Positions 1-11,078 of a stretch of 64,000 bases of DNA are shown here, in pieces (positions within the stretch are counted from its first letter, which is position 1; each line of letters starts with the position of its first letter). Under the pieces are notes generated by a model, which did not search any database, was not told the origin of the DNA, and saw only the letters and a program-made list of their open reading frames with translations. This DNA comes from Heliocidaris erythrogramma (lineage: Eukaryota > Echinodermata > Echinoidea > Camarodonta > Echinometridae), in the NCBI GenBank assembly GCA_025617745.1, contig CM046853.1:64861024-64925023 (forward strand), in the 5' to 3' direction. The position numbers and the translations under genes were made by a program.

Positions 1-366
1 GCAGAGCATGGAGTTAGCTCAATATATGACCTTGCACATCTGAAATATACACAGAGTAAATGTGGACAGCAACTATTATTTTGGAGGGGAATCATAGGAC
101 ATACGTGTACGCGTTTTGACCATAATCATGCACATCATACATAAATGTTTATTTTGAATTTGAACATAATTAGATGACTACCATTACAAAAGAGGGATGA
201 TTGGTAGCACCTCAAAAAAGAATAACTTTCATAGGTCTCGGCCTTTGGTAAGATATCTGAAAATATAATGAAGGGGGCAGTCTTTATGAAGTCTCAGCCT
301 TAGGCTTCAATCATGTAAAATCTTCATTGAGAAAAGAGAAAGTGTTGGCAGGAGAAAGATACTTAC

Positions 367-465
367 AGGGGCACCAGCAGAACCAGGTTTGCCACGAGCA
401 CCAGACTCTCCTACAAGACCGATTGGTCCAGTTGATCCTTGGCCTCCAGTCAGACCAGTCTCTCC
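367..465 (-). CDS. Main triple-helix exon (99 bp, 33 residues)
   Basis: Eleven uninterrupted Gly-X-Y triplets from GETGLTGGQG to GKPGSAGAP, flanked by a tatag acceptor and a GTAAGT donor on the minus strand. It starts with a complete Gly codon, as fibrillar collagen helix exons do. Its size and rank match vertebrate COL1A1 exon 17. It is the most 3' exon of this gene in the window. Confidence 0.95.
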
Positions 466-923
466 CTATAACATTTAATGTAGGAATTCAACAAAATTAG
501 AATTACAAATATATGTTTAATGACTGTACAAGAACTCTGACAGTGTACAATGTAATGATGAAGGCTCAGGAGAGGGAGGGACTAACGAAGGACTCACCAT
601 AAGAGTGCGGACATGTCCTTTGAGACTTAAGAAGCGTACATGAACAGTACTGTAAAATACTGAAAACTGGAATTACATAACAAATACACGTTCAACAATA
701 CTTTCAACTTTGGATGATGTGTATACTTAACATTGCATAAATACATATTTTCAACATCTAAATATACTCAAAAATCTAAAATTTCATACACATGTATATA
801 CACTGTATGTTCAACTTGGATGGCATCATGCAGATACATGACATTAGAAGACTGAATGTTTACAATATGGTTTTGTTGCACACTGCCTTCTACCAAAGGA
901 AGATAGAATATTCTTTCTCTTAC

Positions 924-977
924 CGTTGCTCCATTTATTCCAGGTAGTCCAGAAGGTCCGATGGGTCCCATGTTGCC
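924..977 (-). CDS. Main triple-helix exon (54 bp)
   Basis: Six Gly-X-Y triplets (GNMGPIGPSGLPGINGAT) between an AG acceptor and a GTAAGA donor. Size and rank correspond to vertebrate fibrillar exon 16. Confidence 0.95.
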
Positions 978-1543
978 CTGAAATAATGATAACAAAACAA
1001 TGATCAAAATATCAGATGTTTGTAGGTGCACAAAATACAAAATACCAACTGGACCCCACTGAATTATTATGGGCATAAGTATAACTCAAGGGATAAATAA
1101 TAAGTTTACATTAGTCAGTTTTGGGGCTAAGATACGAGATGGCATTTACATTTTCATGGTGGCATTCAGATATTCAGGAAGAAAGTGATCAAGGATTTTG
1201 TAAGTGTACCAGGGGAGGAAGGAAAATAAATATTTTGGTAAACAATACTTGAATCGTCAAGATCATTGAAACCTGGCCAAGAAAAATGATCATTTAATCT
1301 TTACAACCAACACAATACTTAGCCAAAAGCAAAAGAGAAGCCAGGATTCAGTTGTTTATCCATTGAGATATTCTTACTAGTAAAATATTTGTACAATATA
1401 ATTAACCTCCATAATGTGTTCCTGAAGATATTTTAAGGCCTCTTGGTACAAAAAAAACACATTTAAATATATATATATGTATTTCAAGGAAATAATAATC
1501 TATCAAAATGGCCTGTTTTAATGGTTGAAATCAGCAAACTTAC

Positions 1544-1588
1544 AGTTGGTCCTTGTTCTCCAGTAGAGCCTTTGGCTCCTGAATCTCC
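1544..1588 (-). CDS. Main triple-helix exon (45 bp)
   Basis: Five Gly-X-Y triplets (GDSGAKGSTGEQGPT) with canonical splice borders. It is a 45-bp exon at the rank where vertebrate COL1A1 has its 45-bp exon 15, and the residues are similar (both end GPT). Confidence 0.95.
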
Positions 1589-2316
1589 CTGCAAGAAGAC
1601 AAAATAAGTGGTTACAAATCACTTTTATTCTGATGCTATAAGTCTCATGGACAAAGCATTCGGCAATAACACGAATTAACCATTCATGTATTTTTCATTT
1701 ATCTTATTTATATTGAAATCCTGTGTGAAATATCATCCCCTCACTGAATTTGAATTATTTATGTACCACCCACCATTACAGCATAGACTTAAAGATTAAA
1801 CCTCCATGTAAGGATCAAAAAAGGTTTTAAAGGTAAAACAAAATTCTGCACTTGTGCATTTCCTCAGCAATGGAAAACATAAATAATCATATAAATTGTT
1901 TCACTCATAACAAATAATTGATCCAGGTGAATAAGAACTAACGTGTACCCAAAAAAAAGTTATATAATGATCACTAGCTTGCTTCATTGAGGTATATTTT
2001 TTTCCCCTTCAGGCCTCTTAAATAAATTTATAGGCTAATAACATCTTCATTTGATAGTTTTCAAGACATTAATGTTAAAACCAGCAGTCAACATCTTCAC
2101 AAGATAATTCAAAGACAATGCCGTCAATTTGATAGACTGCCATGATACATGGGTTTGTTTCATCACAAAAGTTTTTTCTTGAGGGGAAACTGATTAATGT
2201 GAAAAACGAGGTAACTATTTTTATTTTTTTTTCTTCATGTGGTAATGATAGCTGTTACATGTGTTAACATAGCTATTAATTACTTCATTAGTGAAACATT
2301 TGAGAGATAAACTTAC

Positions 2317-2370
2317 ACTTGGTCCCTTAGATCCGGATGGTCCACGAGATCCGCTTGGTCCACGAGATCC
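2317..2370 (-). CDS. Main triple-helix exon (54 bp)
   Basis: Six Gly-X-Y triplets (GSRGPSGSRGPSGSKGPS) with an internal near-duplication of GSRGPS. Canonical borders; ranks with vertebrate exon 14. Confidence 0.95.
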
Positions 2371-2669
2371 CTGATTAAAAGAAAAAAGCAACTTATGCAA
2401 ATCAAATCAAATCAAATTATTGATAAAAAATCAAATTGTCCTTATCCTGGAATGCTTGCATATCCCAGAAAATATTATAAGTGATGTGGTCATCAGCTGA
2501 AAAGTGGCATTTGAATAAATAAACACAATTTCAATTCAATCTTCCTACAGGTGCCTTCAAACATGTAATGTACCTCAGCCTTCTAGCCTTGAAAGTGTAT
2601 TTGAAAGTGTGTTTGATAGGGTTTTTCCTAGTGTTGTCACACACAAAAATAATAACACTTGTTACTTAC

Positions 2670-2768
2670 AGGGTTTCCTACTGCTCCCATGGATCCAGGG
2701 GAGCCCATGTTACCACTTTCTCCAGTAGCTCCTCTTTCTCCATGTGCTCCGGGAGCTCCATGGCGACC
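2670..2768 (-). CDS. Main triple-helix exon (99 bp, fused 54+45)
   Basis: Eleven Gly-X-Y triplets, beginning GRHGAPGAHGERGATGES and ending GSMGAVGNP, with a GTAAGT donor. In vertebrate fibrillar genes this rank is two exons (54 + 45 bp, exons 12 and 13), so this exon looks like their fusion by loss of one intron. Confidence 0.95.
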
Positions 2769-3335
2769 CTGTGGAAGAACAGCAAAATTTGTTACAAAAT
2801 GTGCTAAGATATCCTCGATCATCTTATTGCAAATTGTGGTGGAATGGGGTATGTTAAAGTGAATCAATTGGTTCAAGATCAAAACACCTGGAGAGACAAT
2901 TGTTTGAGAAGATGATAGGGTCACTTAACCTACAGTTTGACAGATCACTATGGATAATGATGATGAACTTGTGGTCTGTATTTTATTTAATTTTTTTTTG
3001 TTATTTGTAACAAAAGAAGCTTTACAGATATTGTTCCTTTTCAGTTAGTCTATGGAATTTCTGGAATATATCAGCGAATTGTTTTGTCTTCATTCCTGTA
3101 TTTACAGATACTTGACATCTCAATATGATTTGTTCACTCAAACAAATTTAAATTTAATCTTTAATCTTTAATCTTTAATAACTTGTTTTTGGCAACCTAA
3201 AAGTCTTGCCAAAGATTTGTATGACCTAGCACCTGGCCACTAAAAAATGCAAAAAAATCCATGTCGAAAGTATGTACATGTATATACAGTAATTGGATGC
3301 TTTACAAAAATGGTTTGATAATATTGTTTACTTAC

Positions 3336-3389
3336 AGACCATCCTTTGTGTCCTTGTGCACCATTCATTCCTCGCATGCCAGACAAACC
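3336..3389 (-). CDS. Main triple-helix exon with cross-link-site motif (54 bp)
   Basis: Six triplets, GLSGMRGMNGAQGHKGWS. The end lines up with the vertebrate helical lysine cross-linking site (GMKGHRGFS, exon 11). Here the canonical Lys is Gln, and a Lys occurs three residues later in place of Arg. Canonical splice borders. Confidence 0.95.
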
Positions 3390-4025
3390 CTGTACAAAAA
3401 AAGGAGATCAGAAACTTTCCACAATGAATCTGTCATTGTTTGATTATGAATATAAAAATCTATTGAATCCTCAGAAAAAAAGACAAAAATAACAGACCAT
3501 TGATATTTGTAAGGAGAACATTATCTAAACCTTAAACACTTTTTTAGACTATCATGAAAGTATATAATGAAAAATAAATATTTTGTTTACATTCTTCAAA
3601 CAAAATGTAACATATGCTATCCAATGTCTTTTTAATTGAAAAATATTTGAAAAAACATATTCAGGTTGTTACTTGCATTTTGGGGCTTATTTGGGCAGTA
3701 TGCGAGTAGTATCTGCTTTAGAACTACTTAAAGACTTTAAATGCCATGAGCCTCCACCTATCATTTGCATGTTATTATGCAATTCAGTAACAATCATCAT
3801 GGTAGGCAATAATGTATATATCCTTTATATGCACATTTTCAATTGCTAACCAGGAATCATAATCAATGACGTAGTAATATCTATAACGGACAAAGATTTT
3901 TCTTACAAAAACAAGGACTTCAATTAATCAGAGTACAATTGATGTTTTTGTAGGAACTATGCAACTAAGATAAAGACCTCCTTTAAAAAATAAAAAATAA
4001 AAATGAGAGAGAGAGAAATACTTAC

Positions 4026-4079
4026 TGGTCTTCCACTGATTCCTTGGAGTCCAATTTCACCGGGCCTTCCATTTTGTCC
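4026..4079 (-). CDS. Main triple-helix exon (54 bp)
   Basis: Six triplets, GQNGRPGEIGLQGISGRP, between an AG acceptor and a GTAAGT donor. Resembles vertebrate exon 10 (shared GRPGE at the same position). Confidence 0.95.
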
Positions 4080-4644
4080 CTAAAGAAAGAGAAAAAAGAA
4101 CAAAAGAACATTTTTGTTGTTGTTAGATAAATCAATTATGTTGTAAGTTCTGACATAAATATCAATTTAAAAATGTTCCTTTCATTTATACTACTTTTCC
4201 ATTTGAAAATTGTCTTTGAAGTAAATTCAGCAATGTCGTAGACCCTAACTCAGTAGTAAGAAGTTTTTATCAGAAAGTTAATATACATGTAGACATTTAC
4301 TTCCCTATCAAATTGCCTAGTGAAACCTGCATAAACAACCATCTGCATGGAAAATCCACCATATTGTAGAGACTCATATTTTTCTCAGTAAGTTAATCTT
4401 CACATTTACTTCTTATTAAATTACTTTACTACAGTAAAACCTGCTTTAGCAACCATCTGTATAGAAAATTAACCTGTCTCTTAGAGCCAATTTCTATTCT
4501 TCCTTATTTTTGGTTTCACTTTGTAAGCTGTATTTAAAAGTAAAGCGTAAATGGATACTATGTGCCTATAAACCACTTTTTCATCTTTGAGCAGTCTTTA
4601 CATACAGCTTTGACTGTACATGCATGTTTCAACAAAATACTTAC

Positions 4645-4698
4645 ATCGTTGCCATCTTCTCCTTCCTCTCCACGTGATCCACGGGATCCAGCCATTCC
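4645..4698 (-). CDS. Main triple-helix exon (54 bp)
   Basis: Six triplets, GMAGSRGSRGEEGEDGND, acidic at its end as in vertebrate exon 9. Canonical borders. Confidence 0.95.
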
Positions 4699-5344
4699 CT
4701 ATTGAAAAAGAAAAGCAAATATATTTTAAAGCCTGTAGTTGATAAAAAGCAAGATAGTAAAATTCTATGCGACAGAGAAGTTTTTGCCTCTTAAAGTGAA
4801 ATACTTAACAAAGGAGAAGTTGAAAGTGAATAACATATCACAAATTCATATATCTCCAACTTACCTCTATGATATTATTACCCCTATATATATGAATACC
4901 TGTTAGAAATCTCTGTTCGTCCAAAGAAGCTACTTACTGTTCTTATTACATCTACCCAAACATATGGCGATCATGTTTTTTTTAACTTTAATAATCTCCT
5001 TGTGCCACGTTATATTTCTCAAGGGGTAGTTTTCCAATGTCCTTTAAGTTTATTTAAAAACTTCCAGTACAAAATTATGACAAACATGTACATTAATATA
5101 GGTATTATCATGAAACCAATAAAGACCTGGAAAAAGCTTATTATGCACAGATTTTGTAATGCTCTGTGCAAATCCTTTTATTTGGTGATTGAATATTTGT
5201 GCCGATCGGCACTCGTGACTCACCTGAAATTTGTGCCAATTGGCACTCATGGCAAATGAAAAGTTAAATACAATTATATCTTAAATTGCAAAAGGCCAGT
5301 GTCTCTTTTAGACTGGCATCCCTGTCAACCAATAACCAGTTCCC

Positions 5345-5712
5345 AATTCTCGCTACCCCAAATACGCAATTTCGCCAACAGATGGCGTTTGTCATGCAAT
5401 ATCCTGATTGGGTCGACAAGTGTTTGTCTTTTTGCATTGAAAATGTACACAGGTATTACAAAAATCCTCGAGTTTGTGTTTAACCGACATGTTTGAAAAG
5501 ATACCATCATGAATTATTGAGACAATTGGTTGCATTTTCAAAATTTGAGTGGTTTATGTCATGCGATCCAAAAATTAAGCATTTTAGCACTTTATTCATA
5601 AGCCGTAGTATTTCAATACGGACCGGGAGTGAAGTTAACGAAAATGCGGACCATTTCCATGCATATTATTGCCCTCTACGTCGAAAATTGCATATTTGAG
5701 GTAGCGAGAATT
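5345..5712. mobile_element. Non-autonomous TIR element with 11-bp target duplication, in a collagen intron
   Basis: A 368-bp element with ~30-bp terminal inverted repeats starting AATTCTCGCTACC at both ends. It is flanked by AACCAGTTCCC (5334-5344) and AACCAGTACCC (5713-5723), an 11-bp duplication with one mismatch. TIR length and duplication size suggest a Mutator-like MITE (inference). It contains no plausible protein and lies in the intron between helix exons 4645-4698 and 5825-5878. Confidence 0.75.
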
Positions 5713-5824
5713 AACCAGTACCCAATGGTACATGTACAGTGAAATGCATGGCAGTGAATAGGTAAAATCAGTTCACCCATACTGTGAGGGAAGGACCGTG
5801 GGTTTAATAACAAAGAATACTTAC

Positions 5825-5878
5825 CATAGGTCCTGGAGGTCCAGGGGGTCCTGCGGGTCCAGTCAATCCTTGTGGTCC
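5825..5878 (-). CDS. Main triple-helix exon (54 bp)
   Basis: Six triplets, GPQGLTGPAGPPGPPGPM, Pro-rich, between an AG acceptor and a GTAAGT donor. Corresponds to vertebrate exon 8, which also ends GPM. Confidence 0.95.
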
Positions 5879-5981
5879 CTGAGAAAAACAAAATTTACAA
5901 AATTGTTAACAAACATTTCACATGACGACAGATACCAACGTTATTGGTAAGCTTATGGTTGTTGGCTTTGAATCATTCTTT

Positions 5982-6397
5982 TTAAAGGGAAACCCAACCT
6001 TAATAGCAAGGCTTTGAAAGAAAGAGAGGAAAAATCAGAAAAGCAAAAAGAAAGCAATAAGAAAGTTATGGATTTTTGAAGGTTGTAATCACTATACATA
6101 TGGGAATTTCAAATTGGCCGAATAGGTAGTGTCACTGTGATGTAGCTGTGGACAACTCCCCCATTCGCTCCAACACACAAAATGACTAAAATGTCACTTT
6201 TTTCAAAATGTATTACTCAATAGGATCTTTTTCTTTCACAAATTGCCAATTTGAGATTATGTAGTGATTTCATATTTCAAACATCCATAACTTTCTTAGT
6301 TCTTGTCCGATTTCTTTCAAACTTTCACCATCCTGTTTTTCTTATTTTTCTGCTTTCACACAAATCATCTTATTACCAAGGTTGGATTGCCCTTCAA
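5982..6397. mobile_element. TTAA-flanked TIR MITE, copy 1
   Basis: Starts TTAAAGGGAAACCCAACCTT and ends with the degenerate inverse (AAGGTTGGATTGCCCTTCAA). The interior is shared with copies at 23715-24293, 32430 onward and 39229-39488. No coding capacity. Ends starting at TTAA suggest a piggyBac-type target preference (inference). Confidence 0.7.
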
Positions 6398-6702
6398 TAG
6401 CAAAATGTACAGTGTGACCATAAATGTTAAAAATAATTTTTCACTTTCCATTATCTACAATGTTTCTCTTTGTTATGTGAACAAATTCAATACATGTTAA
6501 AGTAAAAAATACAAGCCTTAACAAGTATTTGAGCTTCTGCTTTTCTTTCACTTATGCACGTGTACAATGGCAGTCTAAAGTGACAAAAGCTTTGTACTTT
6601 AGTAGAAAGCTTCCATCAATCTCATGTTTGGTATGATTTACCATGCAGTAACAGATATGTCAATAACTCGAGGACATCAAGAAAATGTTTAAAAAAACTT
6701 AC

Positions 6703-6747
6703 TCGTGCTCCACGGTGTCCACTGTAACCAGCAGATCCAGGACGTCC
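6703..6747 (-). CDS. First main triple-helix exon (45 bp)
   Basis: Five triplets, GRPGSAGYSGHRGAR, directly after the N-telopeptide exon, so this is where the uninterrupted major helix begins. A 45-bp exon at this rank is also found in vertebrate fibrillar genes (exon 7). Confidence 0.95.
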
Positions 6748-7134
6748 CTATTGAAGAGAAGGTAACAATAAATGAGAGGTGCAATTAAGGGTAAAATATC
6801 ATCACTGTATAACATGAAGTGTTTGCTAAGAAACTTTAATAATCAAAGGTAGTGTGTACCTTCATTGATTTACAGCTTAAAGTCACTTCCAAATGAAAAG
6901 GACAGTACGAAATTGAAGAAAAATATTTCAATGAAAAAAAAAAAAAACATTTCGAATTATTAATTATATTAATAGACTATCTAGTTCTTCCTGGAAATAT
7001 TTGAATTTTAATGAAACGACACAAAACAAATTTGTTCTGCAAGATATTAAAAATGACAAAGACCAGGAAAGTTAGGCATTCATCTGCCTGTACTTTCTTT
7101 TAAAACACATAATTTGGACATTGCTCATACTTAC

Positions 7135-7203
7135 AGGTGTGGGGTTGTAAACAGGAGCTCTGTAAGCAGGTCCTTTAGACTGGAAATTGGCAGCAGCAGT
7201 CAC
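7135..7203 (-). CDS. N-telopeptide exon (69 bp)
   Basis: Encodes 23 non-helical residues (VTAAANFQSKGPAYRAPV...NPTP) between the minor helix and the first major-helix exon. It contains one lysine (QSKG) that could serve as the telopeptide cross-linking lysine, plus two tyrosines. An N-proteinase site would be expected near here, but I cannot place it. Phase 0 at both ends; GTAAGT donor. Confidence 0.88.
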
Positions 7204-7682
7204 CTGAAGAAAATGACAGAGATATTTACAAATCTCGAAAATTTAAGTAGACATTAGTGCAGAACAAACAACAAAGAGTGGTTTGTCTTCAAATATTCTT
7301 GGATAAGACTTGCTTGCTCACAGAAAGGCACTTTTTTTAACATCACTAATGAACAATCGAGCTGGGGGAGATTTACGATGACCTTTCCTAACACTGTAGT
7401 AGGAGGAGGGCACAATGCATTACATAAGAAGTGGCTGTCATTAAAAGTGAAGTCCACTCTAGGTGATTACCTGTTATAAGGTATATACCCAAATGGCGTC
7501 AAATTCCCCAGGAGAACCCACATGTGAACAGGCAAATCGGACACAGATCAACTAAAATACTACTGTGTGGATTACGCAAAGGACGACAACAAACGTCCCT
7601 CTAAAATGTAACCAAAATGCAGTCTCATCCTACAAGTGTGATTGGCTAATAGGATTTTCAGGGGCATGATACATGTACATAC

Positions 7683-7760
7683 CTCACCAGGAGGGCCAGG
7701 GGGTCCAGGAGGTCCAGGGACTCCACGCGAACCAGAGTTTCCATCACGTCCATCTTCTCC
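7683..7760 (-). CDS. Minor triple-helix exon (78 bp)
   Basis: Encodes GEDGRDGNSGSRGVPG followed by three GPP triplets and GE; GTATGT donor at the 3' end. It is the last exon of the N-propeptide's short collagenous domain, and its GPP run is the kind of sequence that stabilises a short helix. Confidence 0.92.
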
Positions 7761-8352
7761 CTGTCATCCAAAAAGAATAAGAAATAATGAATAAAGATAT
7801 TCCAAGTTTATAATGGTTGCTGGTATAACCAGAAAAAAATGAAAAATCACATATTTCGTGGGTGGTTGAGATTCAAGCAAGATTCATACTGCAAAATATC
7901 AAAATCAGACTGAATCAAAACAAGGCATTTACAATTTGTGAAGTTTCTTGCTGTGAAAATGACCATCACTAAATCACAGAAGTTTCATGTTGCAAAAGTT
8001 CTGGTTATACAGAACACAATTACAAGCCTCATCCATTTTTAAGAAACATGATTTTAAATCCAAACCCTGTTTTGCATTTTCATGTTACAATCAGTGTTCC
8101 ACTGTATCAAATGTTGCTGTTAATCGACCAGTGTTGAATTTCATAAGTTAAGGCTTTTAGCCCCAAATACCAATTACTAGTTGAGGATTGTGCAGAACTT
8201 GTCAAAGAGCTTAGTATAGCAATCTGAATTTCAGGATTACGGGTATTAAAAGTTAAGTTGGTGATCAGTTCCCACCCGATTCAGGTTTAATTAATTATTG
8301 GACAAGAAGTGAACTATAAAGGTCAGTCAAGATACATATGAGCACTTCTTAC

Positions 8353-8406
8353 CCTTCCTCCAGCAGGTCCAGAGAGTCCATTAGGTCCACGGCGTCCATG
8401 GTATCC
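8353..8406 (-). CDS. Minor triple-helix exon (54 bp)
   Basis: Six triplets, GYHGRRGPNGLSGPAGGR, canonical splice borders, phase 0. Part of the N-propeptide minor helix. Confidence 0.93.
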
Positions 8407-8821
8407 CTAGATGACATCAAAAATATGGCATAACATTTGTGCTTATGACCTACAAGATTGCCAAAGGTATAAACTGGAAAATAATGTTAGCAATTATGTT
8501 CTAGACTGGACATTCTAAAGGAAACTGTGGACTTGAGGGACGTAATTTAGCTTGATAAAAGTCAAATATAAAATGGAGTTGAACAAAGTGGAATTATAAA
8601 CCTGCTTGTACAAAAATTCTACAAAATTCACACTCAGCAGTTGTTATGCAAGGGCTGAACAATTTTTAAAGCAAGGTGATCTGTTTCTCTTCATGAAACA
8701 GTTGTATATACATGGAGCTATTTCAGAATTTTAGAGGATATTTGCCCTCTGACACCTGTCTGTGTCAAGTCCTAACAGAGAAATGTAAAAAAAATAAGAG
8801 GAAGAGGTGGGAAGAACTTAC

Positions 8822-8869
8822 AGGGGGTCCAGCTAGTCCAGGTCTTCCAGGTGGTCCAACCATACCAGG
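8822..8869 (-). CDS. Minor triple-helix exon (48 bp)
   Basis: Encodes PGMVGPPGRPGLAGPP after a ctacag acceptor. It starts with Pro rather than Gly, so the triplet register is broken at its junction with the upstream exon (GEPMDIP joined to PGMVG). Phase 0. Confidence 0.9.
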
Positions 8870-9216
8870 CTGTAGTAGACAAGATAATCATTAATGAGAA
8901 TGAAACTCAATTGTACATTTTATGTCCTTAACAGATACAGGATAACCTAAAAAAATCCATCTTCAAATGAAAACAGATGACAATCTGTTTCATTTCATAA
9001 TCTTTAGGTGACTTTTGTAGAATTCTAAAATTTCTCATAGGTTGAAGTACATTCTGATTCAATAATTTGCCATCAAGTAAGAACAGGCAACTTTCAATTT
9101 AATTTCACAGCATAATAAGCACACTGCTGCAGATGTTCCAAAGAGTTGAATGGCATTTTTTCAAAATTTCAATTTCATTTACTTTCATTCCAGCACAAAG
9201 AAGGAGAAAAACTTAC

Positions 9217-9270
9217 TGGGATGTCCATTGGTTCTCCCTTGGCTCCCTTAGGTCCAGGTCGGCCTTGTAC
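9217..9270 (-). CDS. Start of the minor triple helix (54 bp)
   Basis: Encodes VQGRPGPKGAKGEPMDIP: four Gly-X-Y triplets, then MDIP, which interrupts the helix. Canonical acceptor (atcag) and GTAAGT donor. It follows the 11-nt microexon in phase. Confidence 0.9.
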
Positions 9271-9807
9271 CTGATAAAAGGATAAGTCACAAAAGTACTT
9301 AAATTTTCAACCACACCAAAAATTAATAACAGAAAATAATATTGAACATTTATTGATATTCTTAATGAGATAAACTACATGTATTCTGTGGGACAAAAAT
9401 GTTTTGGTAATAATTTTTTCAGTTAAATAAAAAGGTGATTGTTGGAGGTGTAACGTATTTGTTTATTCTTGTGGACACATAGGTATTTAAGCTATTTAGA
9501 TATAATTTTTCAAATTTGATTGCATTTTTGATAAGAGTATTCTTGACTCAGTCTGCATCGGGTTAACAGAGCAAAAACAACATCATATGCAGGGTATGCA
9601 TTCAATATAATTTTAAGAATACAGACTTTTCTTCAACTGTAGTATCAGAATTCTAAGCATCTATTAGAATTAATGCATGATTTTTCTGTTTTGCTAAAAT
9701 ATCTCTTGAGAATCAGAAGGGCATCAAATCTCTGTGAAGAGATATTGTGCTTATGTCCTTCTGGTGCTTAAGAGACCCAAATATCTTCCCTTTCACTGTT
9801 TACTTAC

Positions 9808-9818
9808 TGGAGGAGGTG
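9808..9818 (-). CDS. 11-nt microexon linking SURF modules to the minor helix
   Basis: The minus-strand sequence CACCTCCTCCA lies between a pyrimidine-rich acceptor (cttctacag) and GTAAGT. The last SURF exon ends in phase 1 (GCT, then G). Adding this microexon gives Ala-Pro-Pro-Pro and delivers the next exon in phase 0 (VQGRPG...). Skipping it would shift the frame. Found by eye; no transcript evidence. Confidence 0.8.
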
Positions 9819-11078
9819 CTGTAGAAGTCAGGACACAGATGCAGAGACAGGAAAGCAAAGACAAAATAATAAGTATTAGAAATGCATAGAATAAATATGT
9901 TAAGCTCGTTCCAAAATGAGGCAGTAAACCACCTCGCAAATTCCCCCGCAACAAAAATGTAATAGCGCTGCATTGTACGGAAGGCATCAGAATTTTTTTT
10001 GCTCCTTGTACATGTATGTGAACACTGCGATTCACACACAAATTAAGTCTTATTAATTTTGCTGCGGGAGCATGTGTCGGTAGTTTACTACCTCATGTGG
10101 GAACTAGACATTAGGATCGATGCCCTCTTATTTCACATGCAAATTGGATTCCTATTCTTTTGAAAATAAAACAATTAGAATAAACACCAAGCAATTAGAA
10201 GAAAGCATCCTTTTAATATCATTTCTGAAGAAGGTCGAAGGCTCATATTAATCACCATACTTACTCTCCCCCACAGATTCAGATATCTGAAAAGTAAACC
10301 ATTCTCACATCAAGTTACGAGGACAAAAACAGGGCTTCTCAAACATGCAAGGTTGATTTAGATTAATCTAGGTGACAGACAACTTCACAGACCACAGAAC
10401 AGACAAACACAGGAAGGAGTCATGCACAAGGTCTCATGCGTAATATTAGAAAGGGAGAAAAAGTATGACAAATCTCCATTAATCAGAAAGTTGAATAATG
10501 CCAGTAATATTAAGTACTTCACATGAACACTTCCATCTTTCTATCCTCACTCTAGCTTCACTACAAATGACTGAAGTAGGAAATAAGTCAAGTTCATACT
10601 TCATCCGTAAATCAAATGAATGTAAGTCACACAGTAATCCTCAATTACAACTCTTAAAATTGTTTGAAAACAAATACATAAAACATACCCCTCTGAGTTA
10701 ATGATGCAGCAACATTTAAAGGGATCTGTTGGTGTTACATTATGTTGACTTACTTTGAAAAATAATACAAATATATGCAGTGCTCCATACTGACTATTTC
10801 GGGGGGGTCATGTTTATCTCTTAATGGCTTATAAATTTGAGGGCAGATCACTTTTTGGGTATGATCTGCTGTTTGTATAAATACACACTATGTACTATGA
10901 AAATTATGGCAATTTGAAATCCACACACTTTCCACAGCACAAGAACGTATAGATTAGAAATTTGTTTTAAATCATTTCACTATCAAAATGCTTATACATT
11001 TCATTGTAAATAAATTGGATTTCCTTAGATCAAGATGTTCCACTGTTTTTCAAGAGGGTGCATTAGCTGTTGACTTAC

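Noticed and set aside
2568..2862. Plus-strand Pro-rich frames over a helix exon (for example 2659-2862)
   Set aside because: Antisense reading of the Gly-X-Y exon at 2670-2768.
8712..8894. Plus-strand frame ending GGPASPGLPGGPTIPG, collagen-like
   Set aside because: Antisense artefact: GGN/CCN-rich helix exons give Gly/Pro-rich readings on both strands. The minus reading has proper splice sites and phase.
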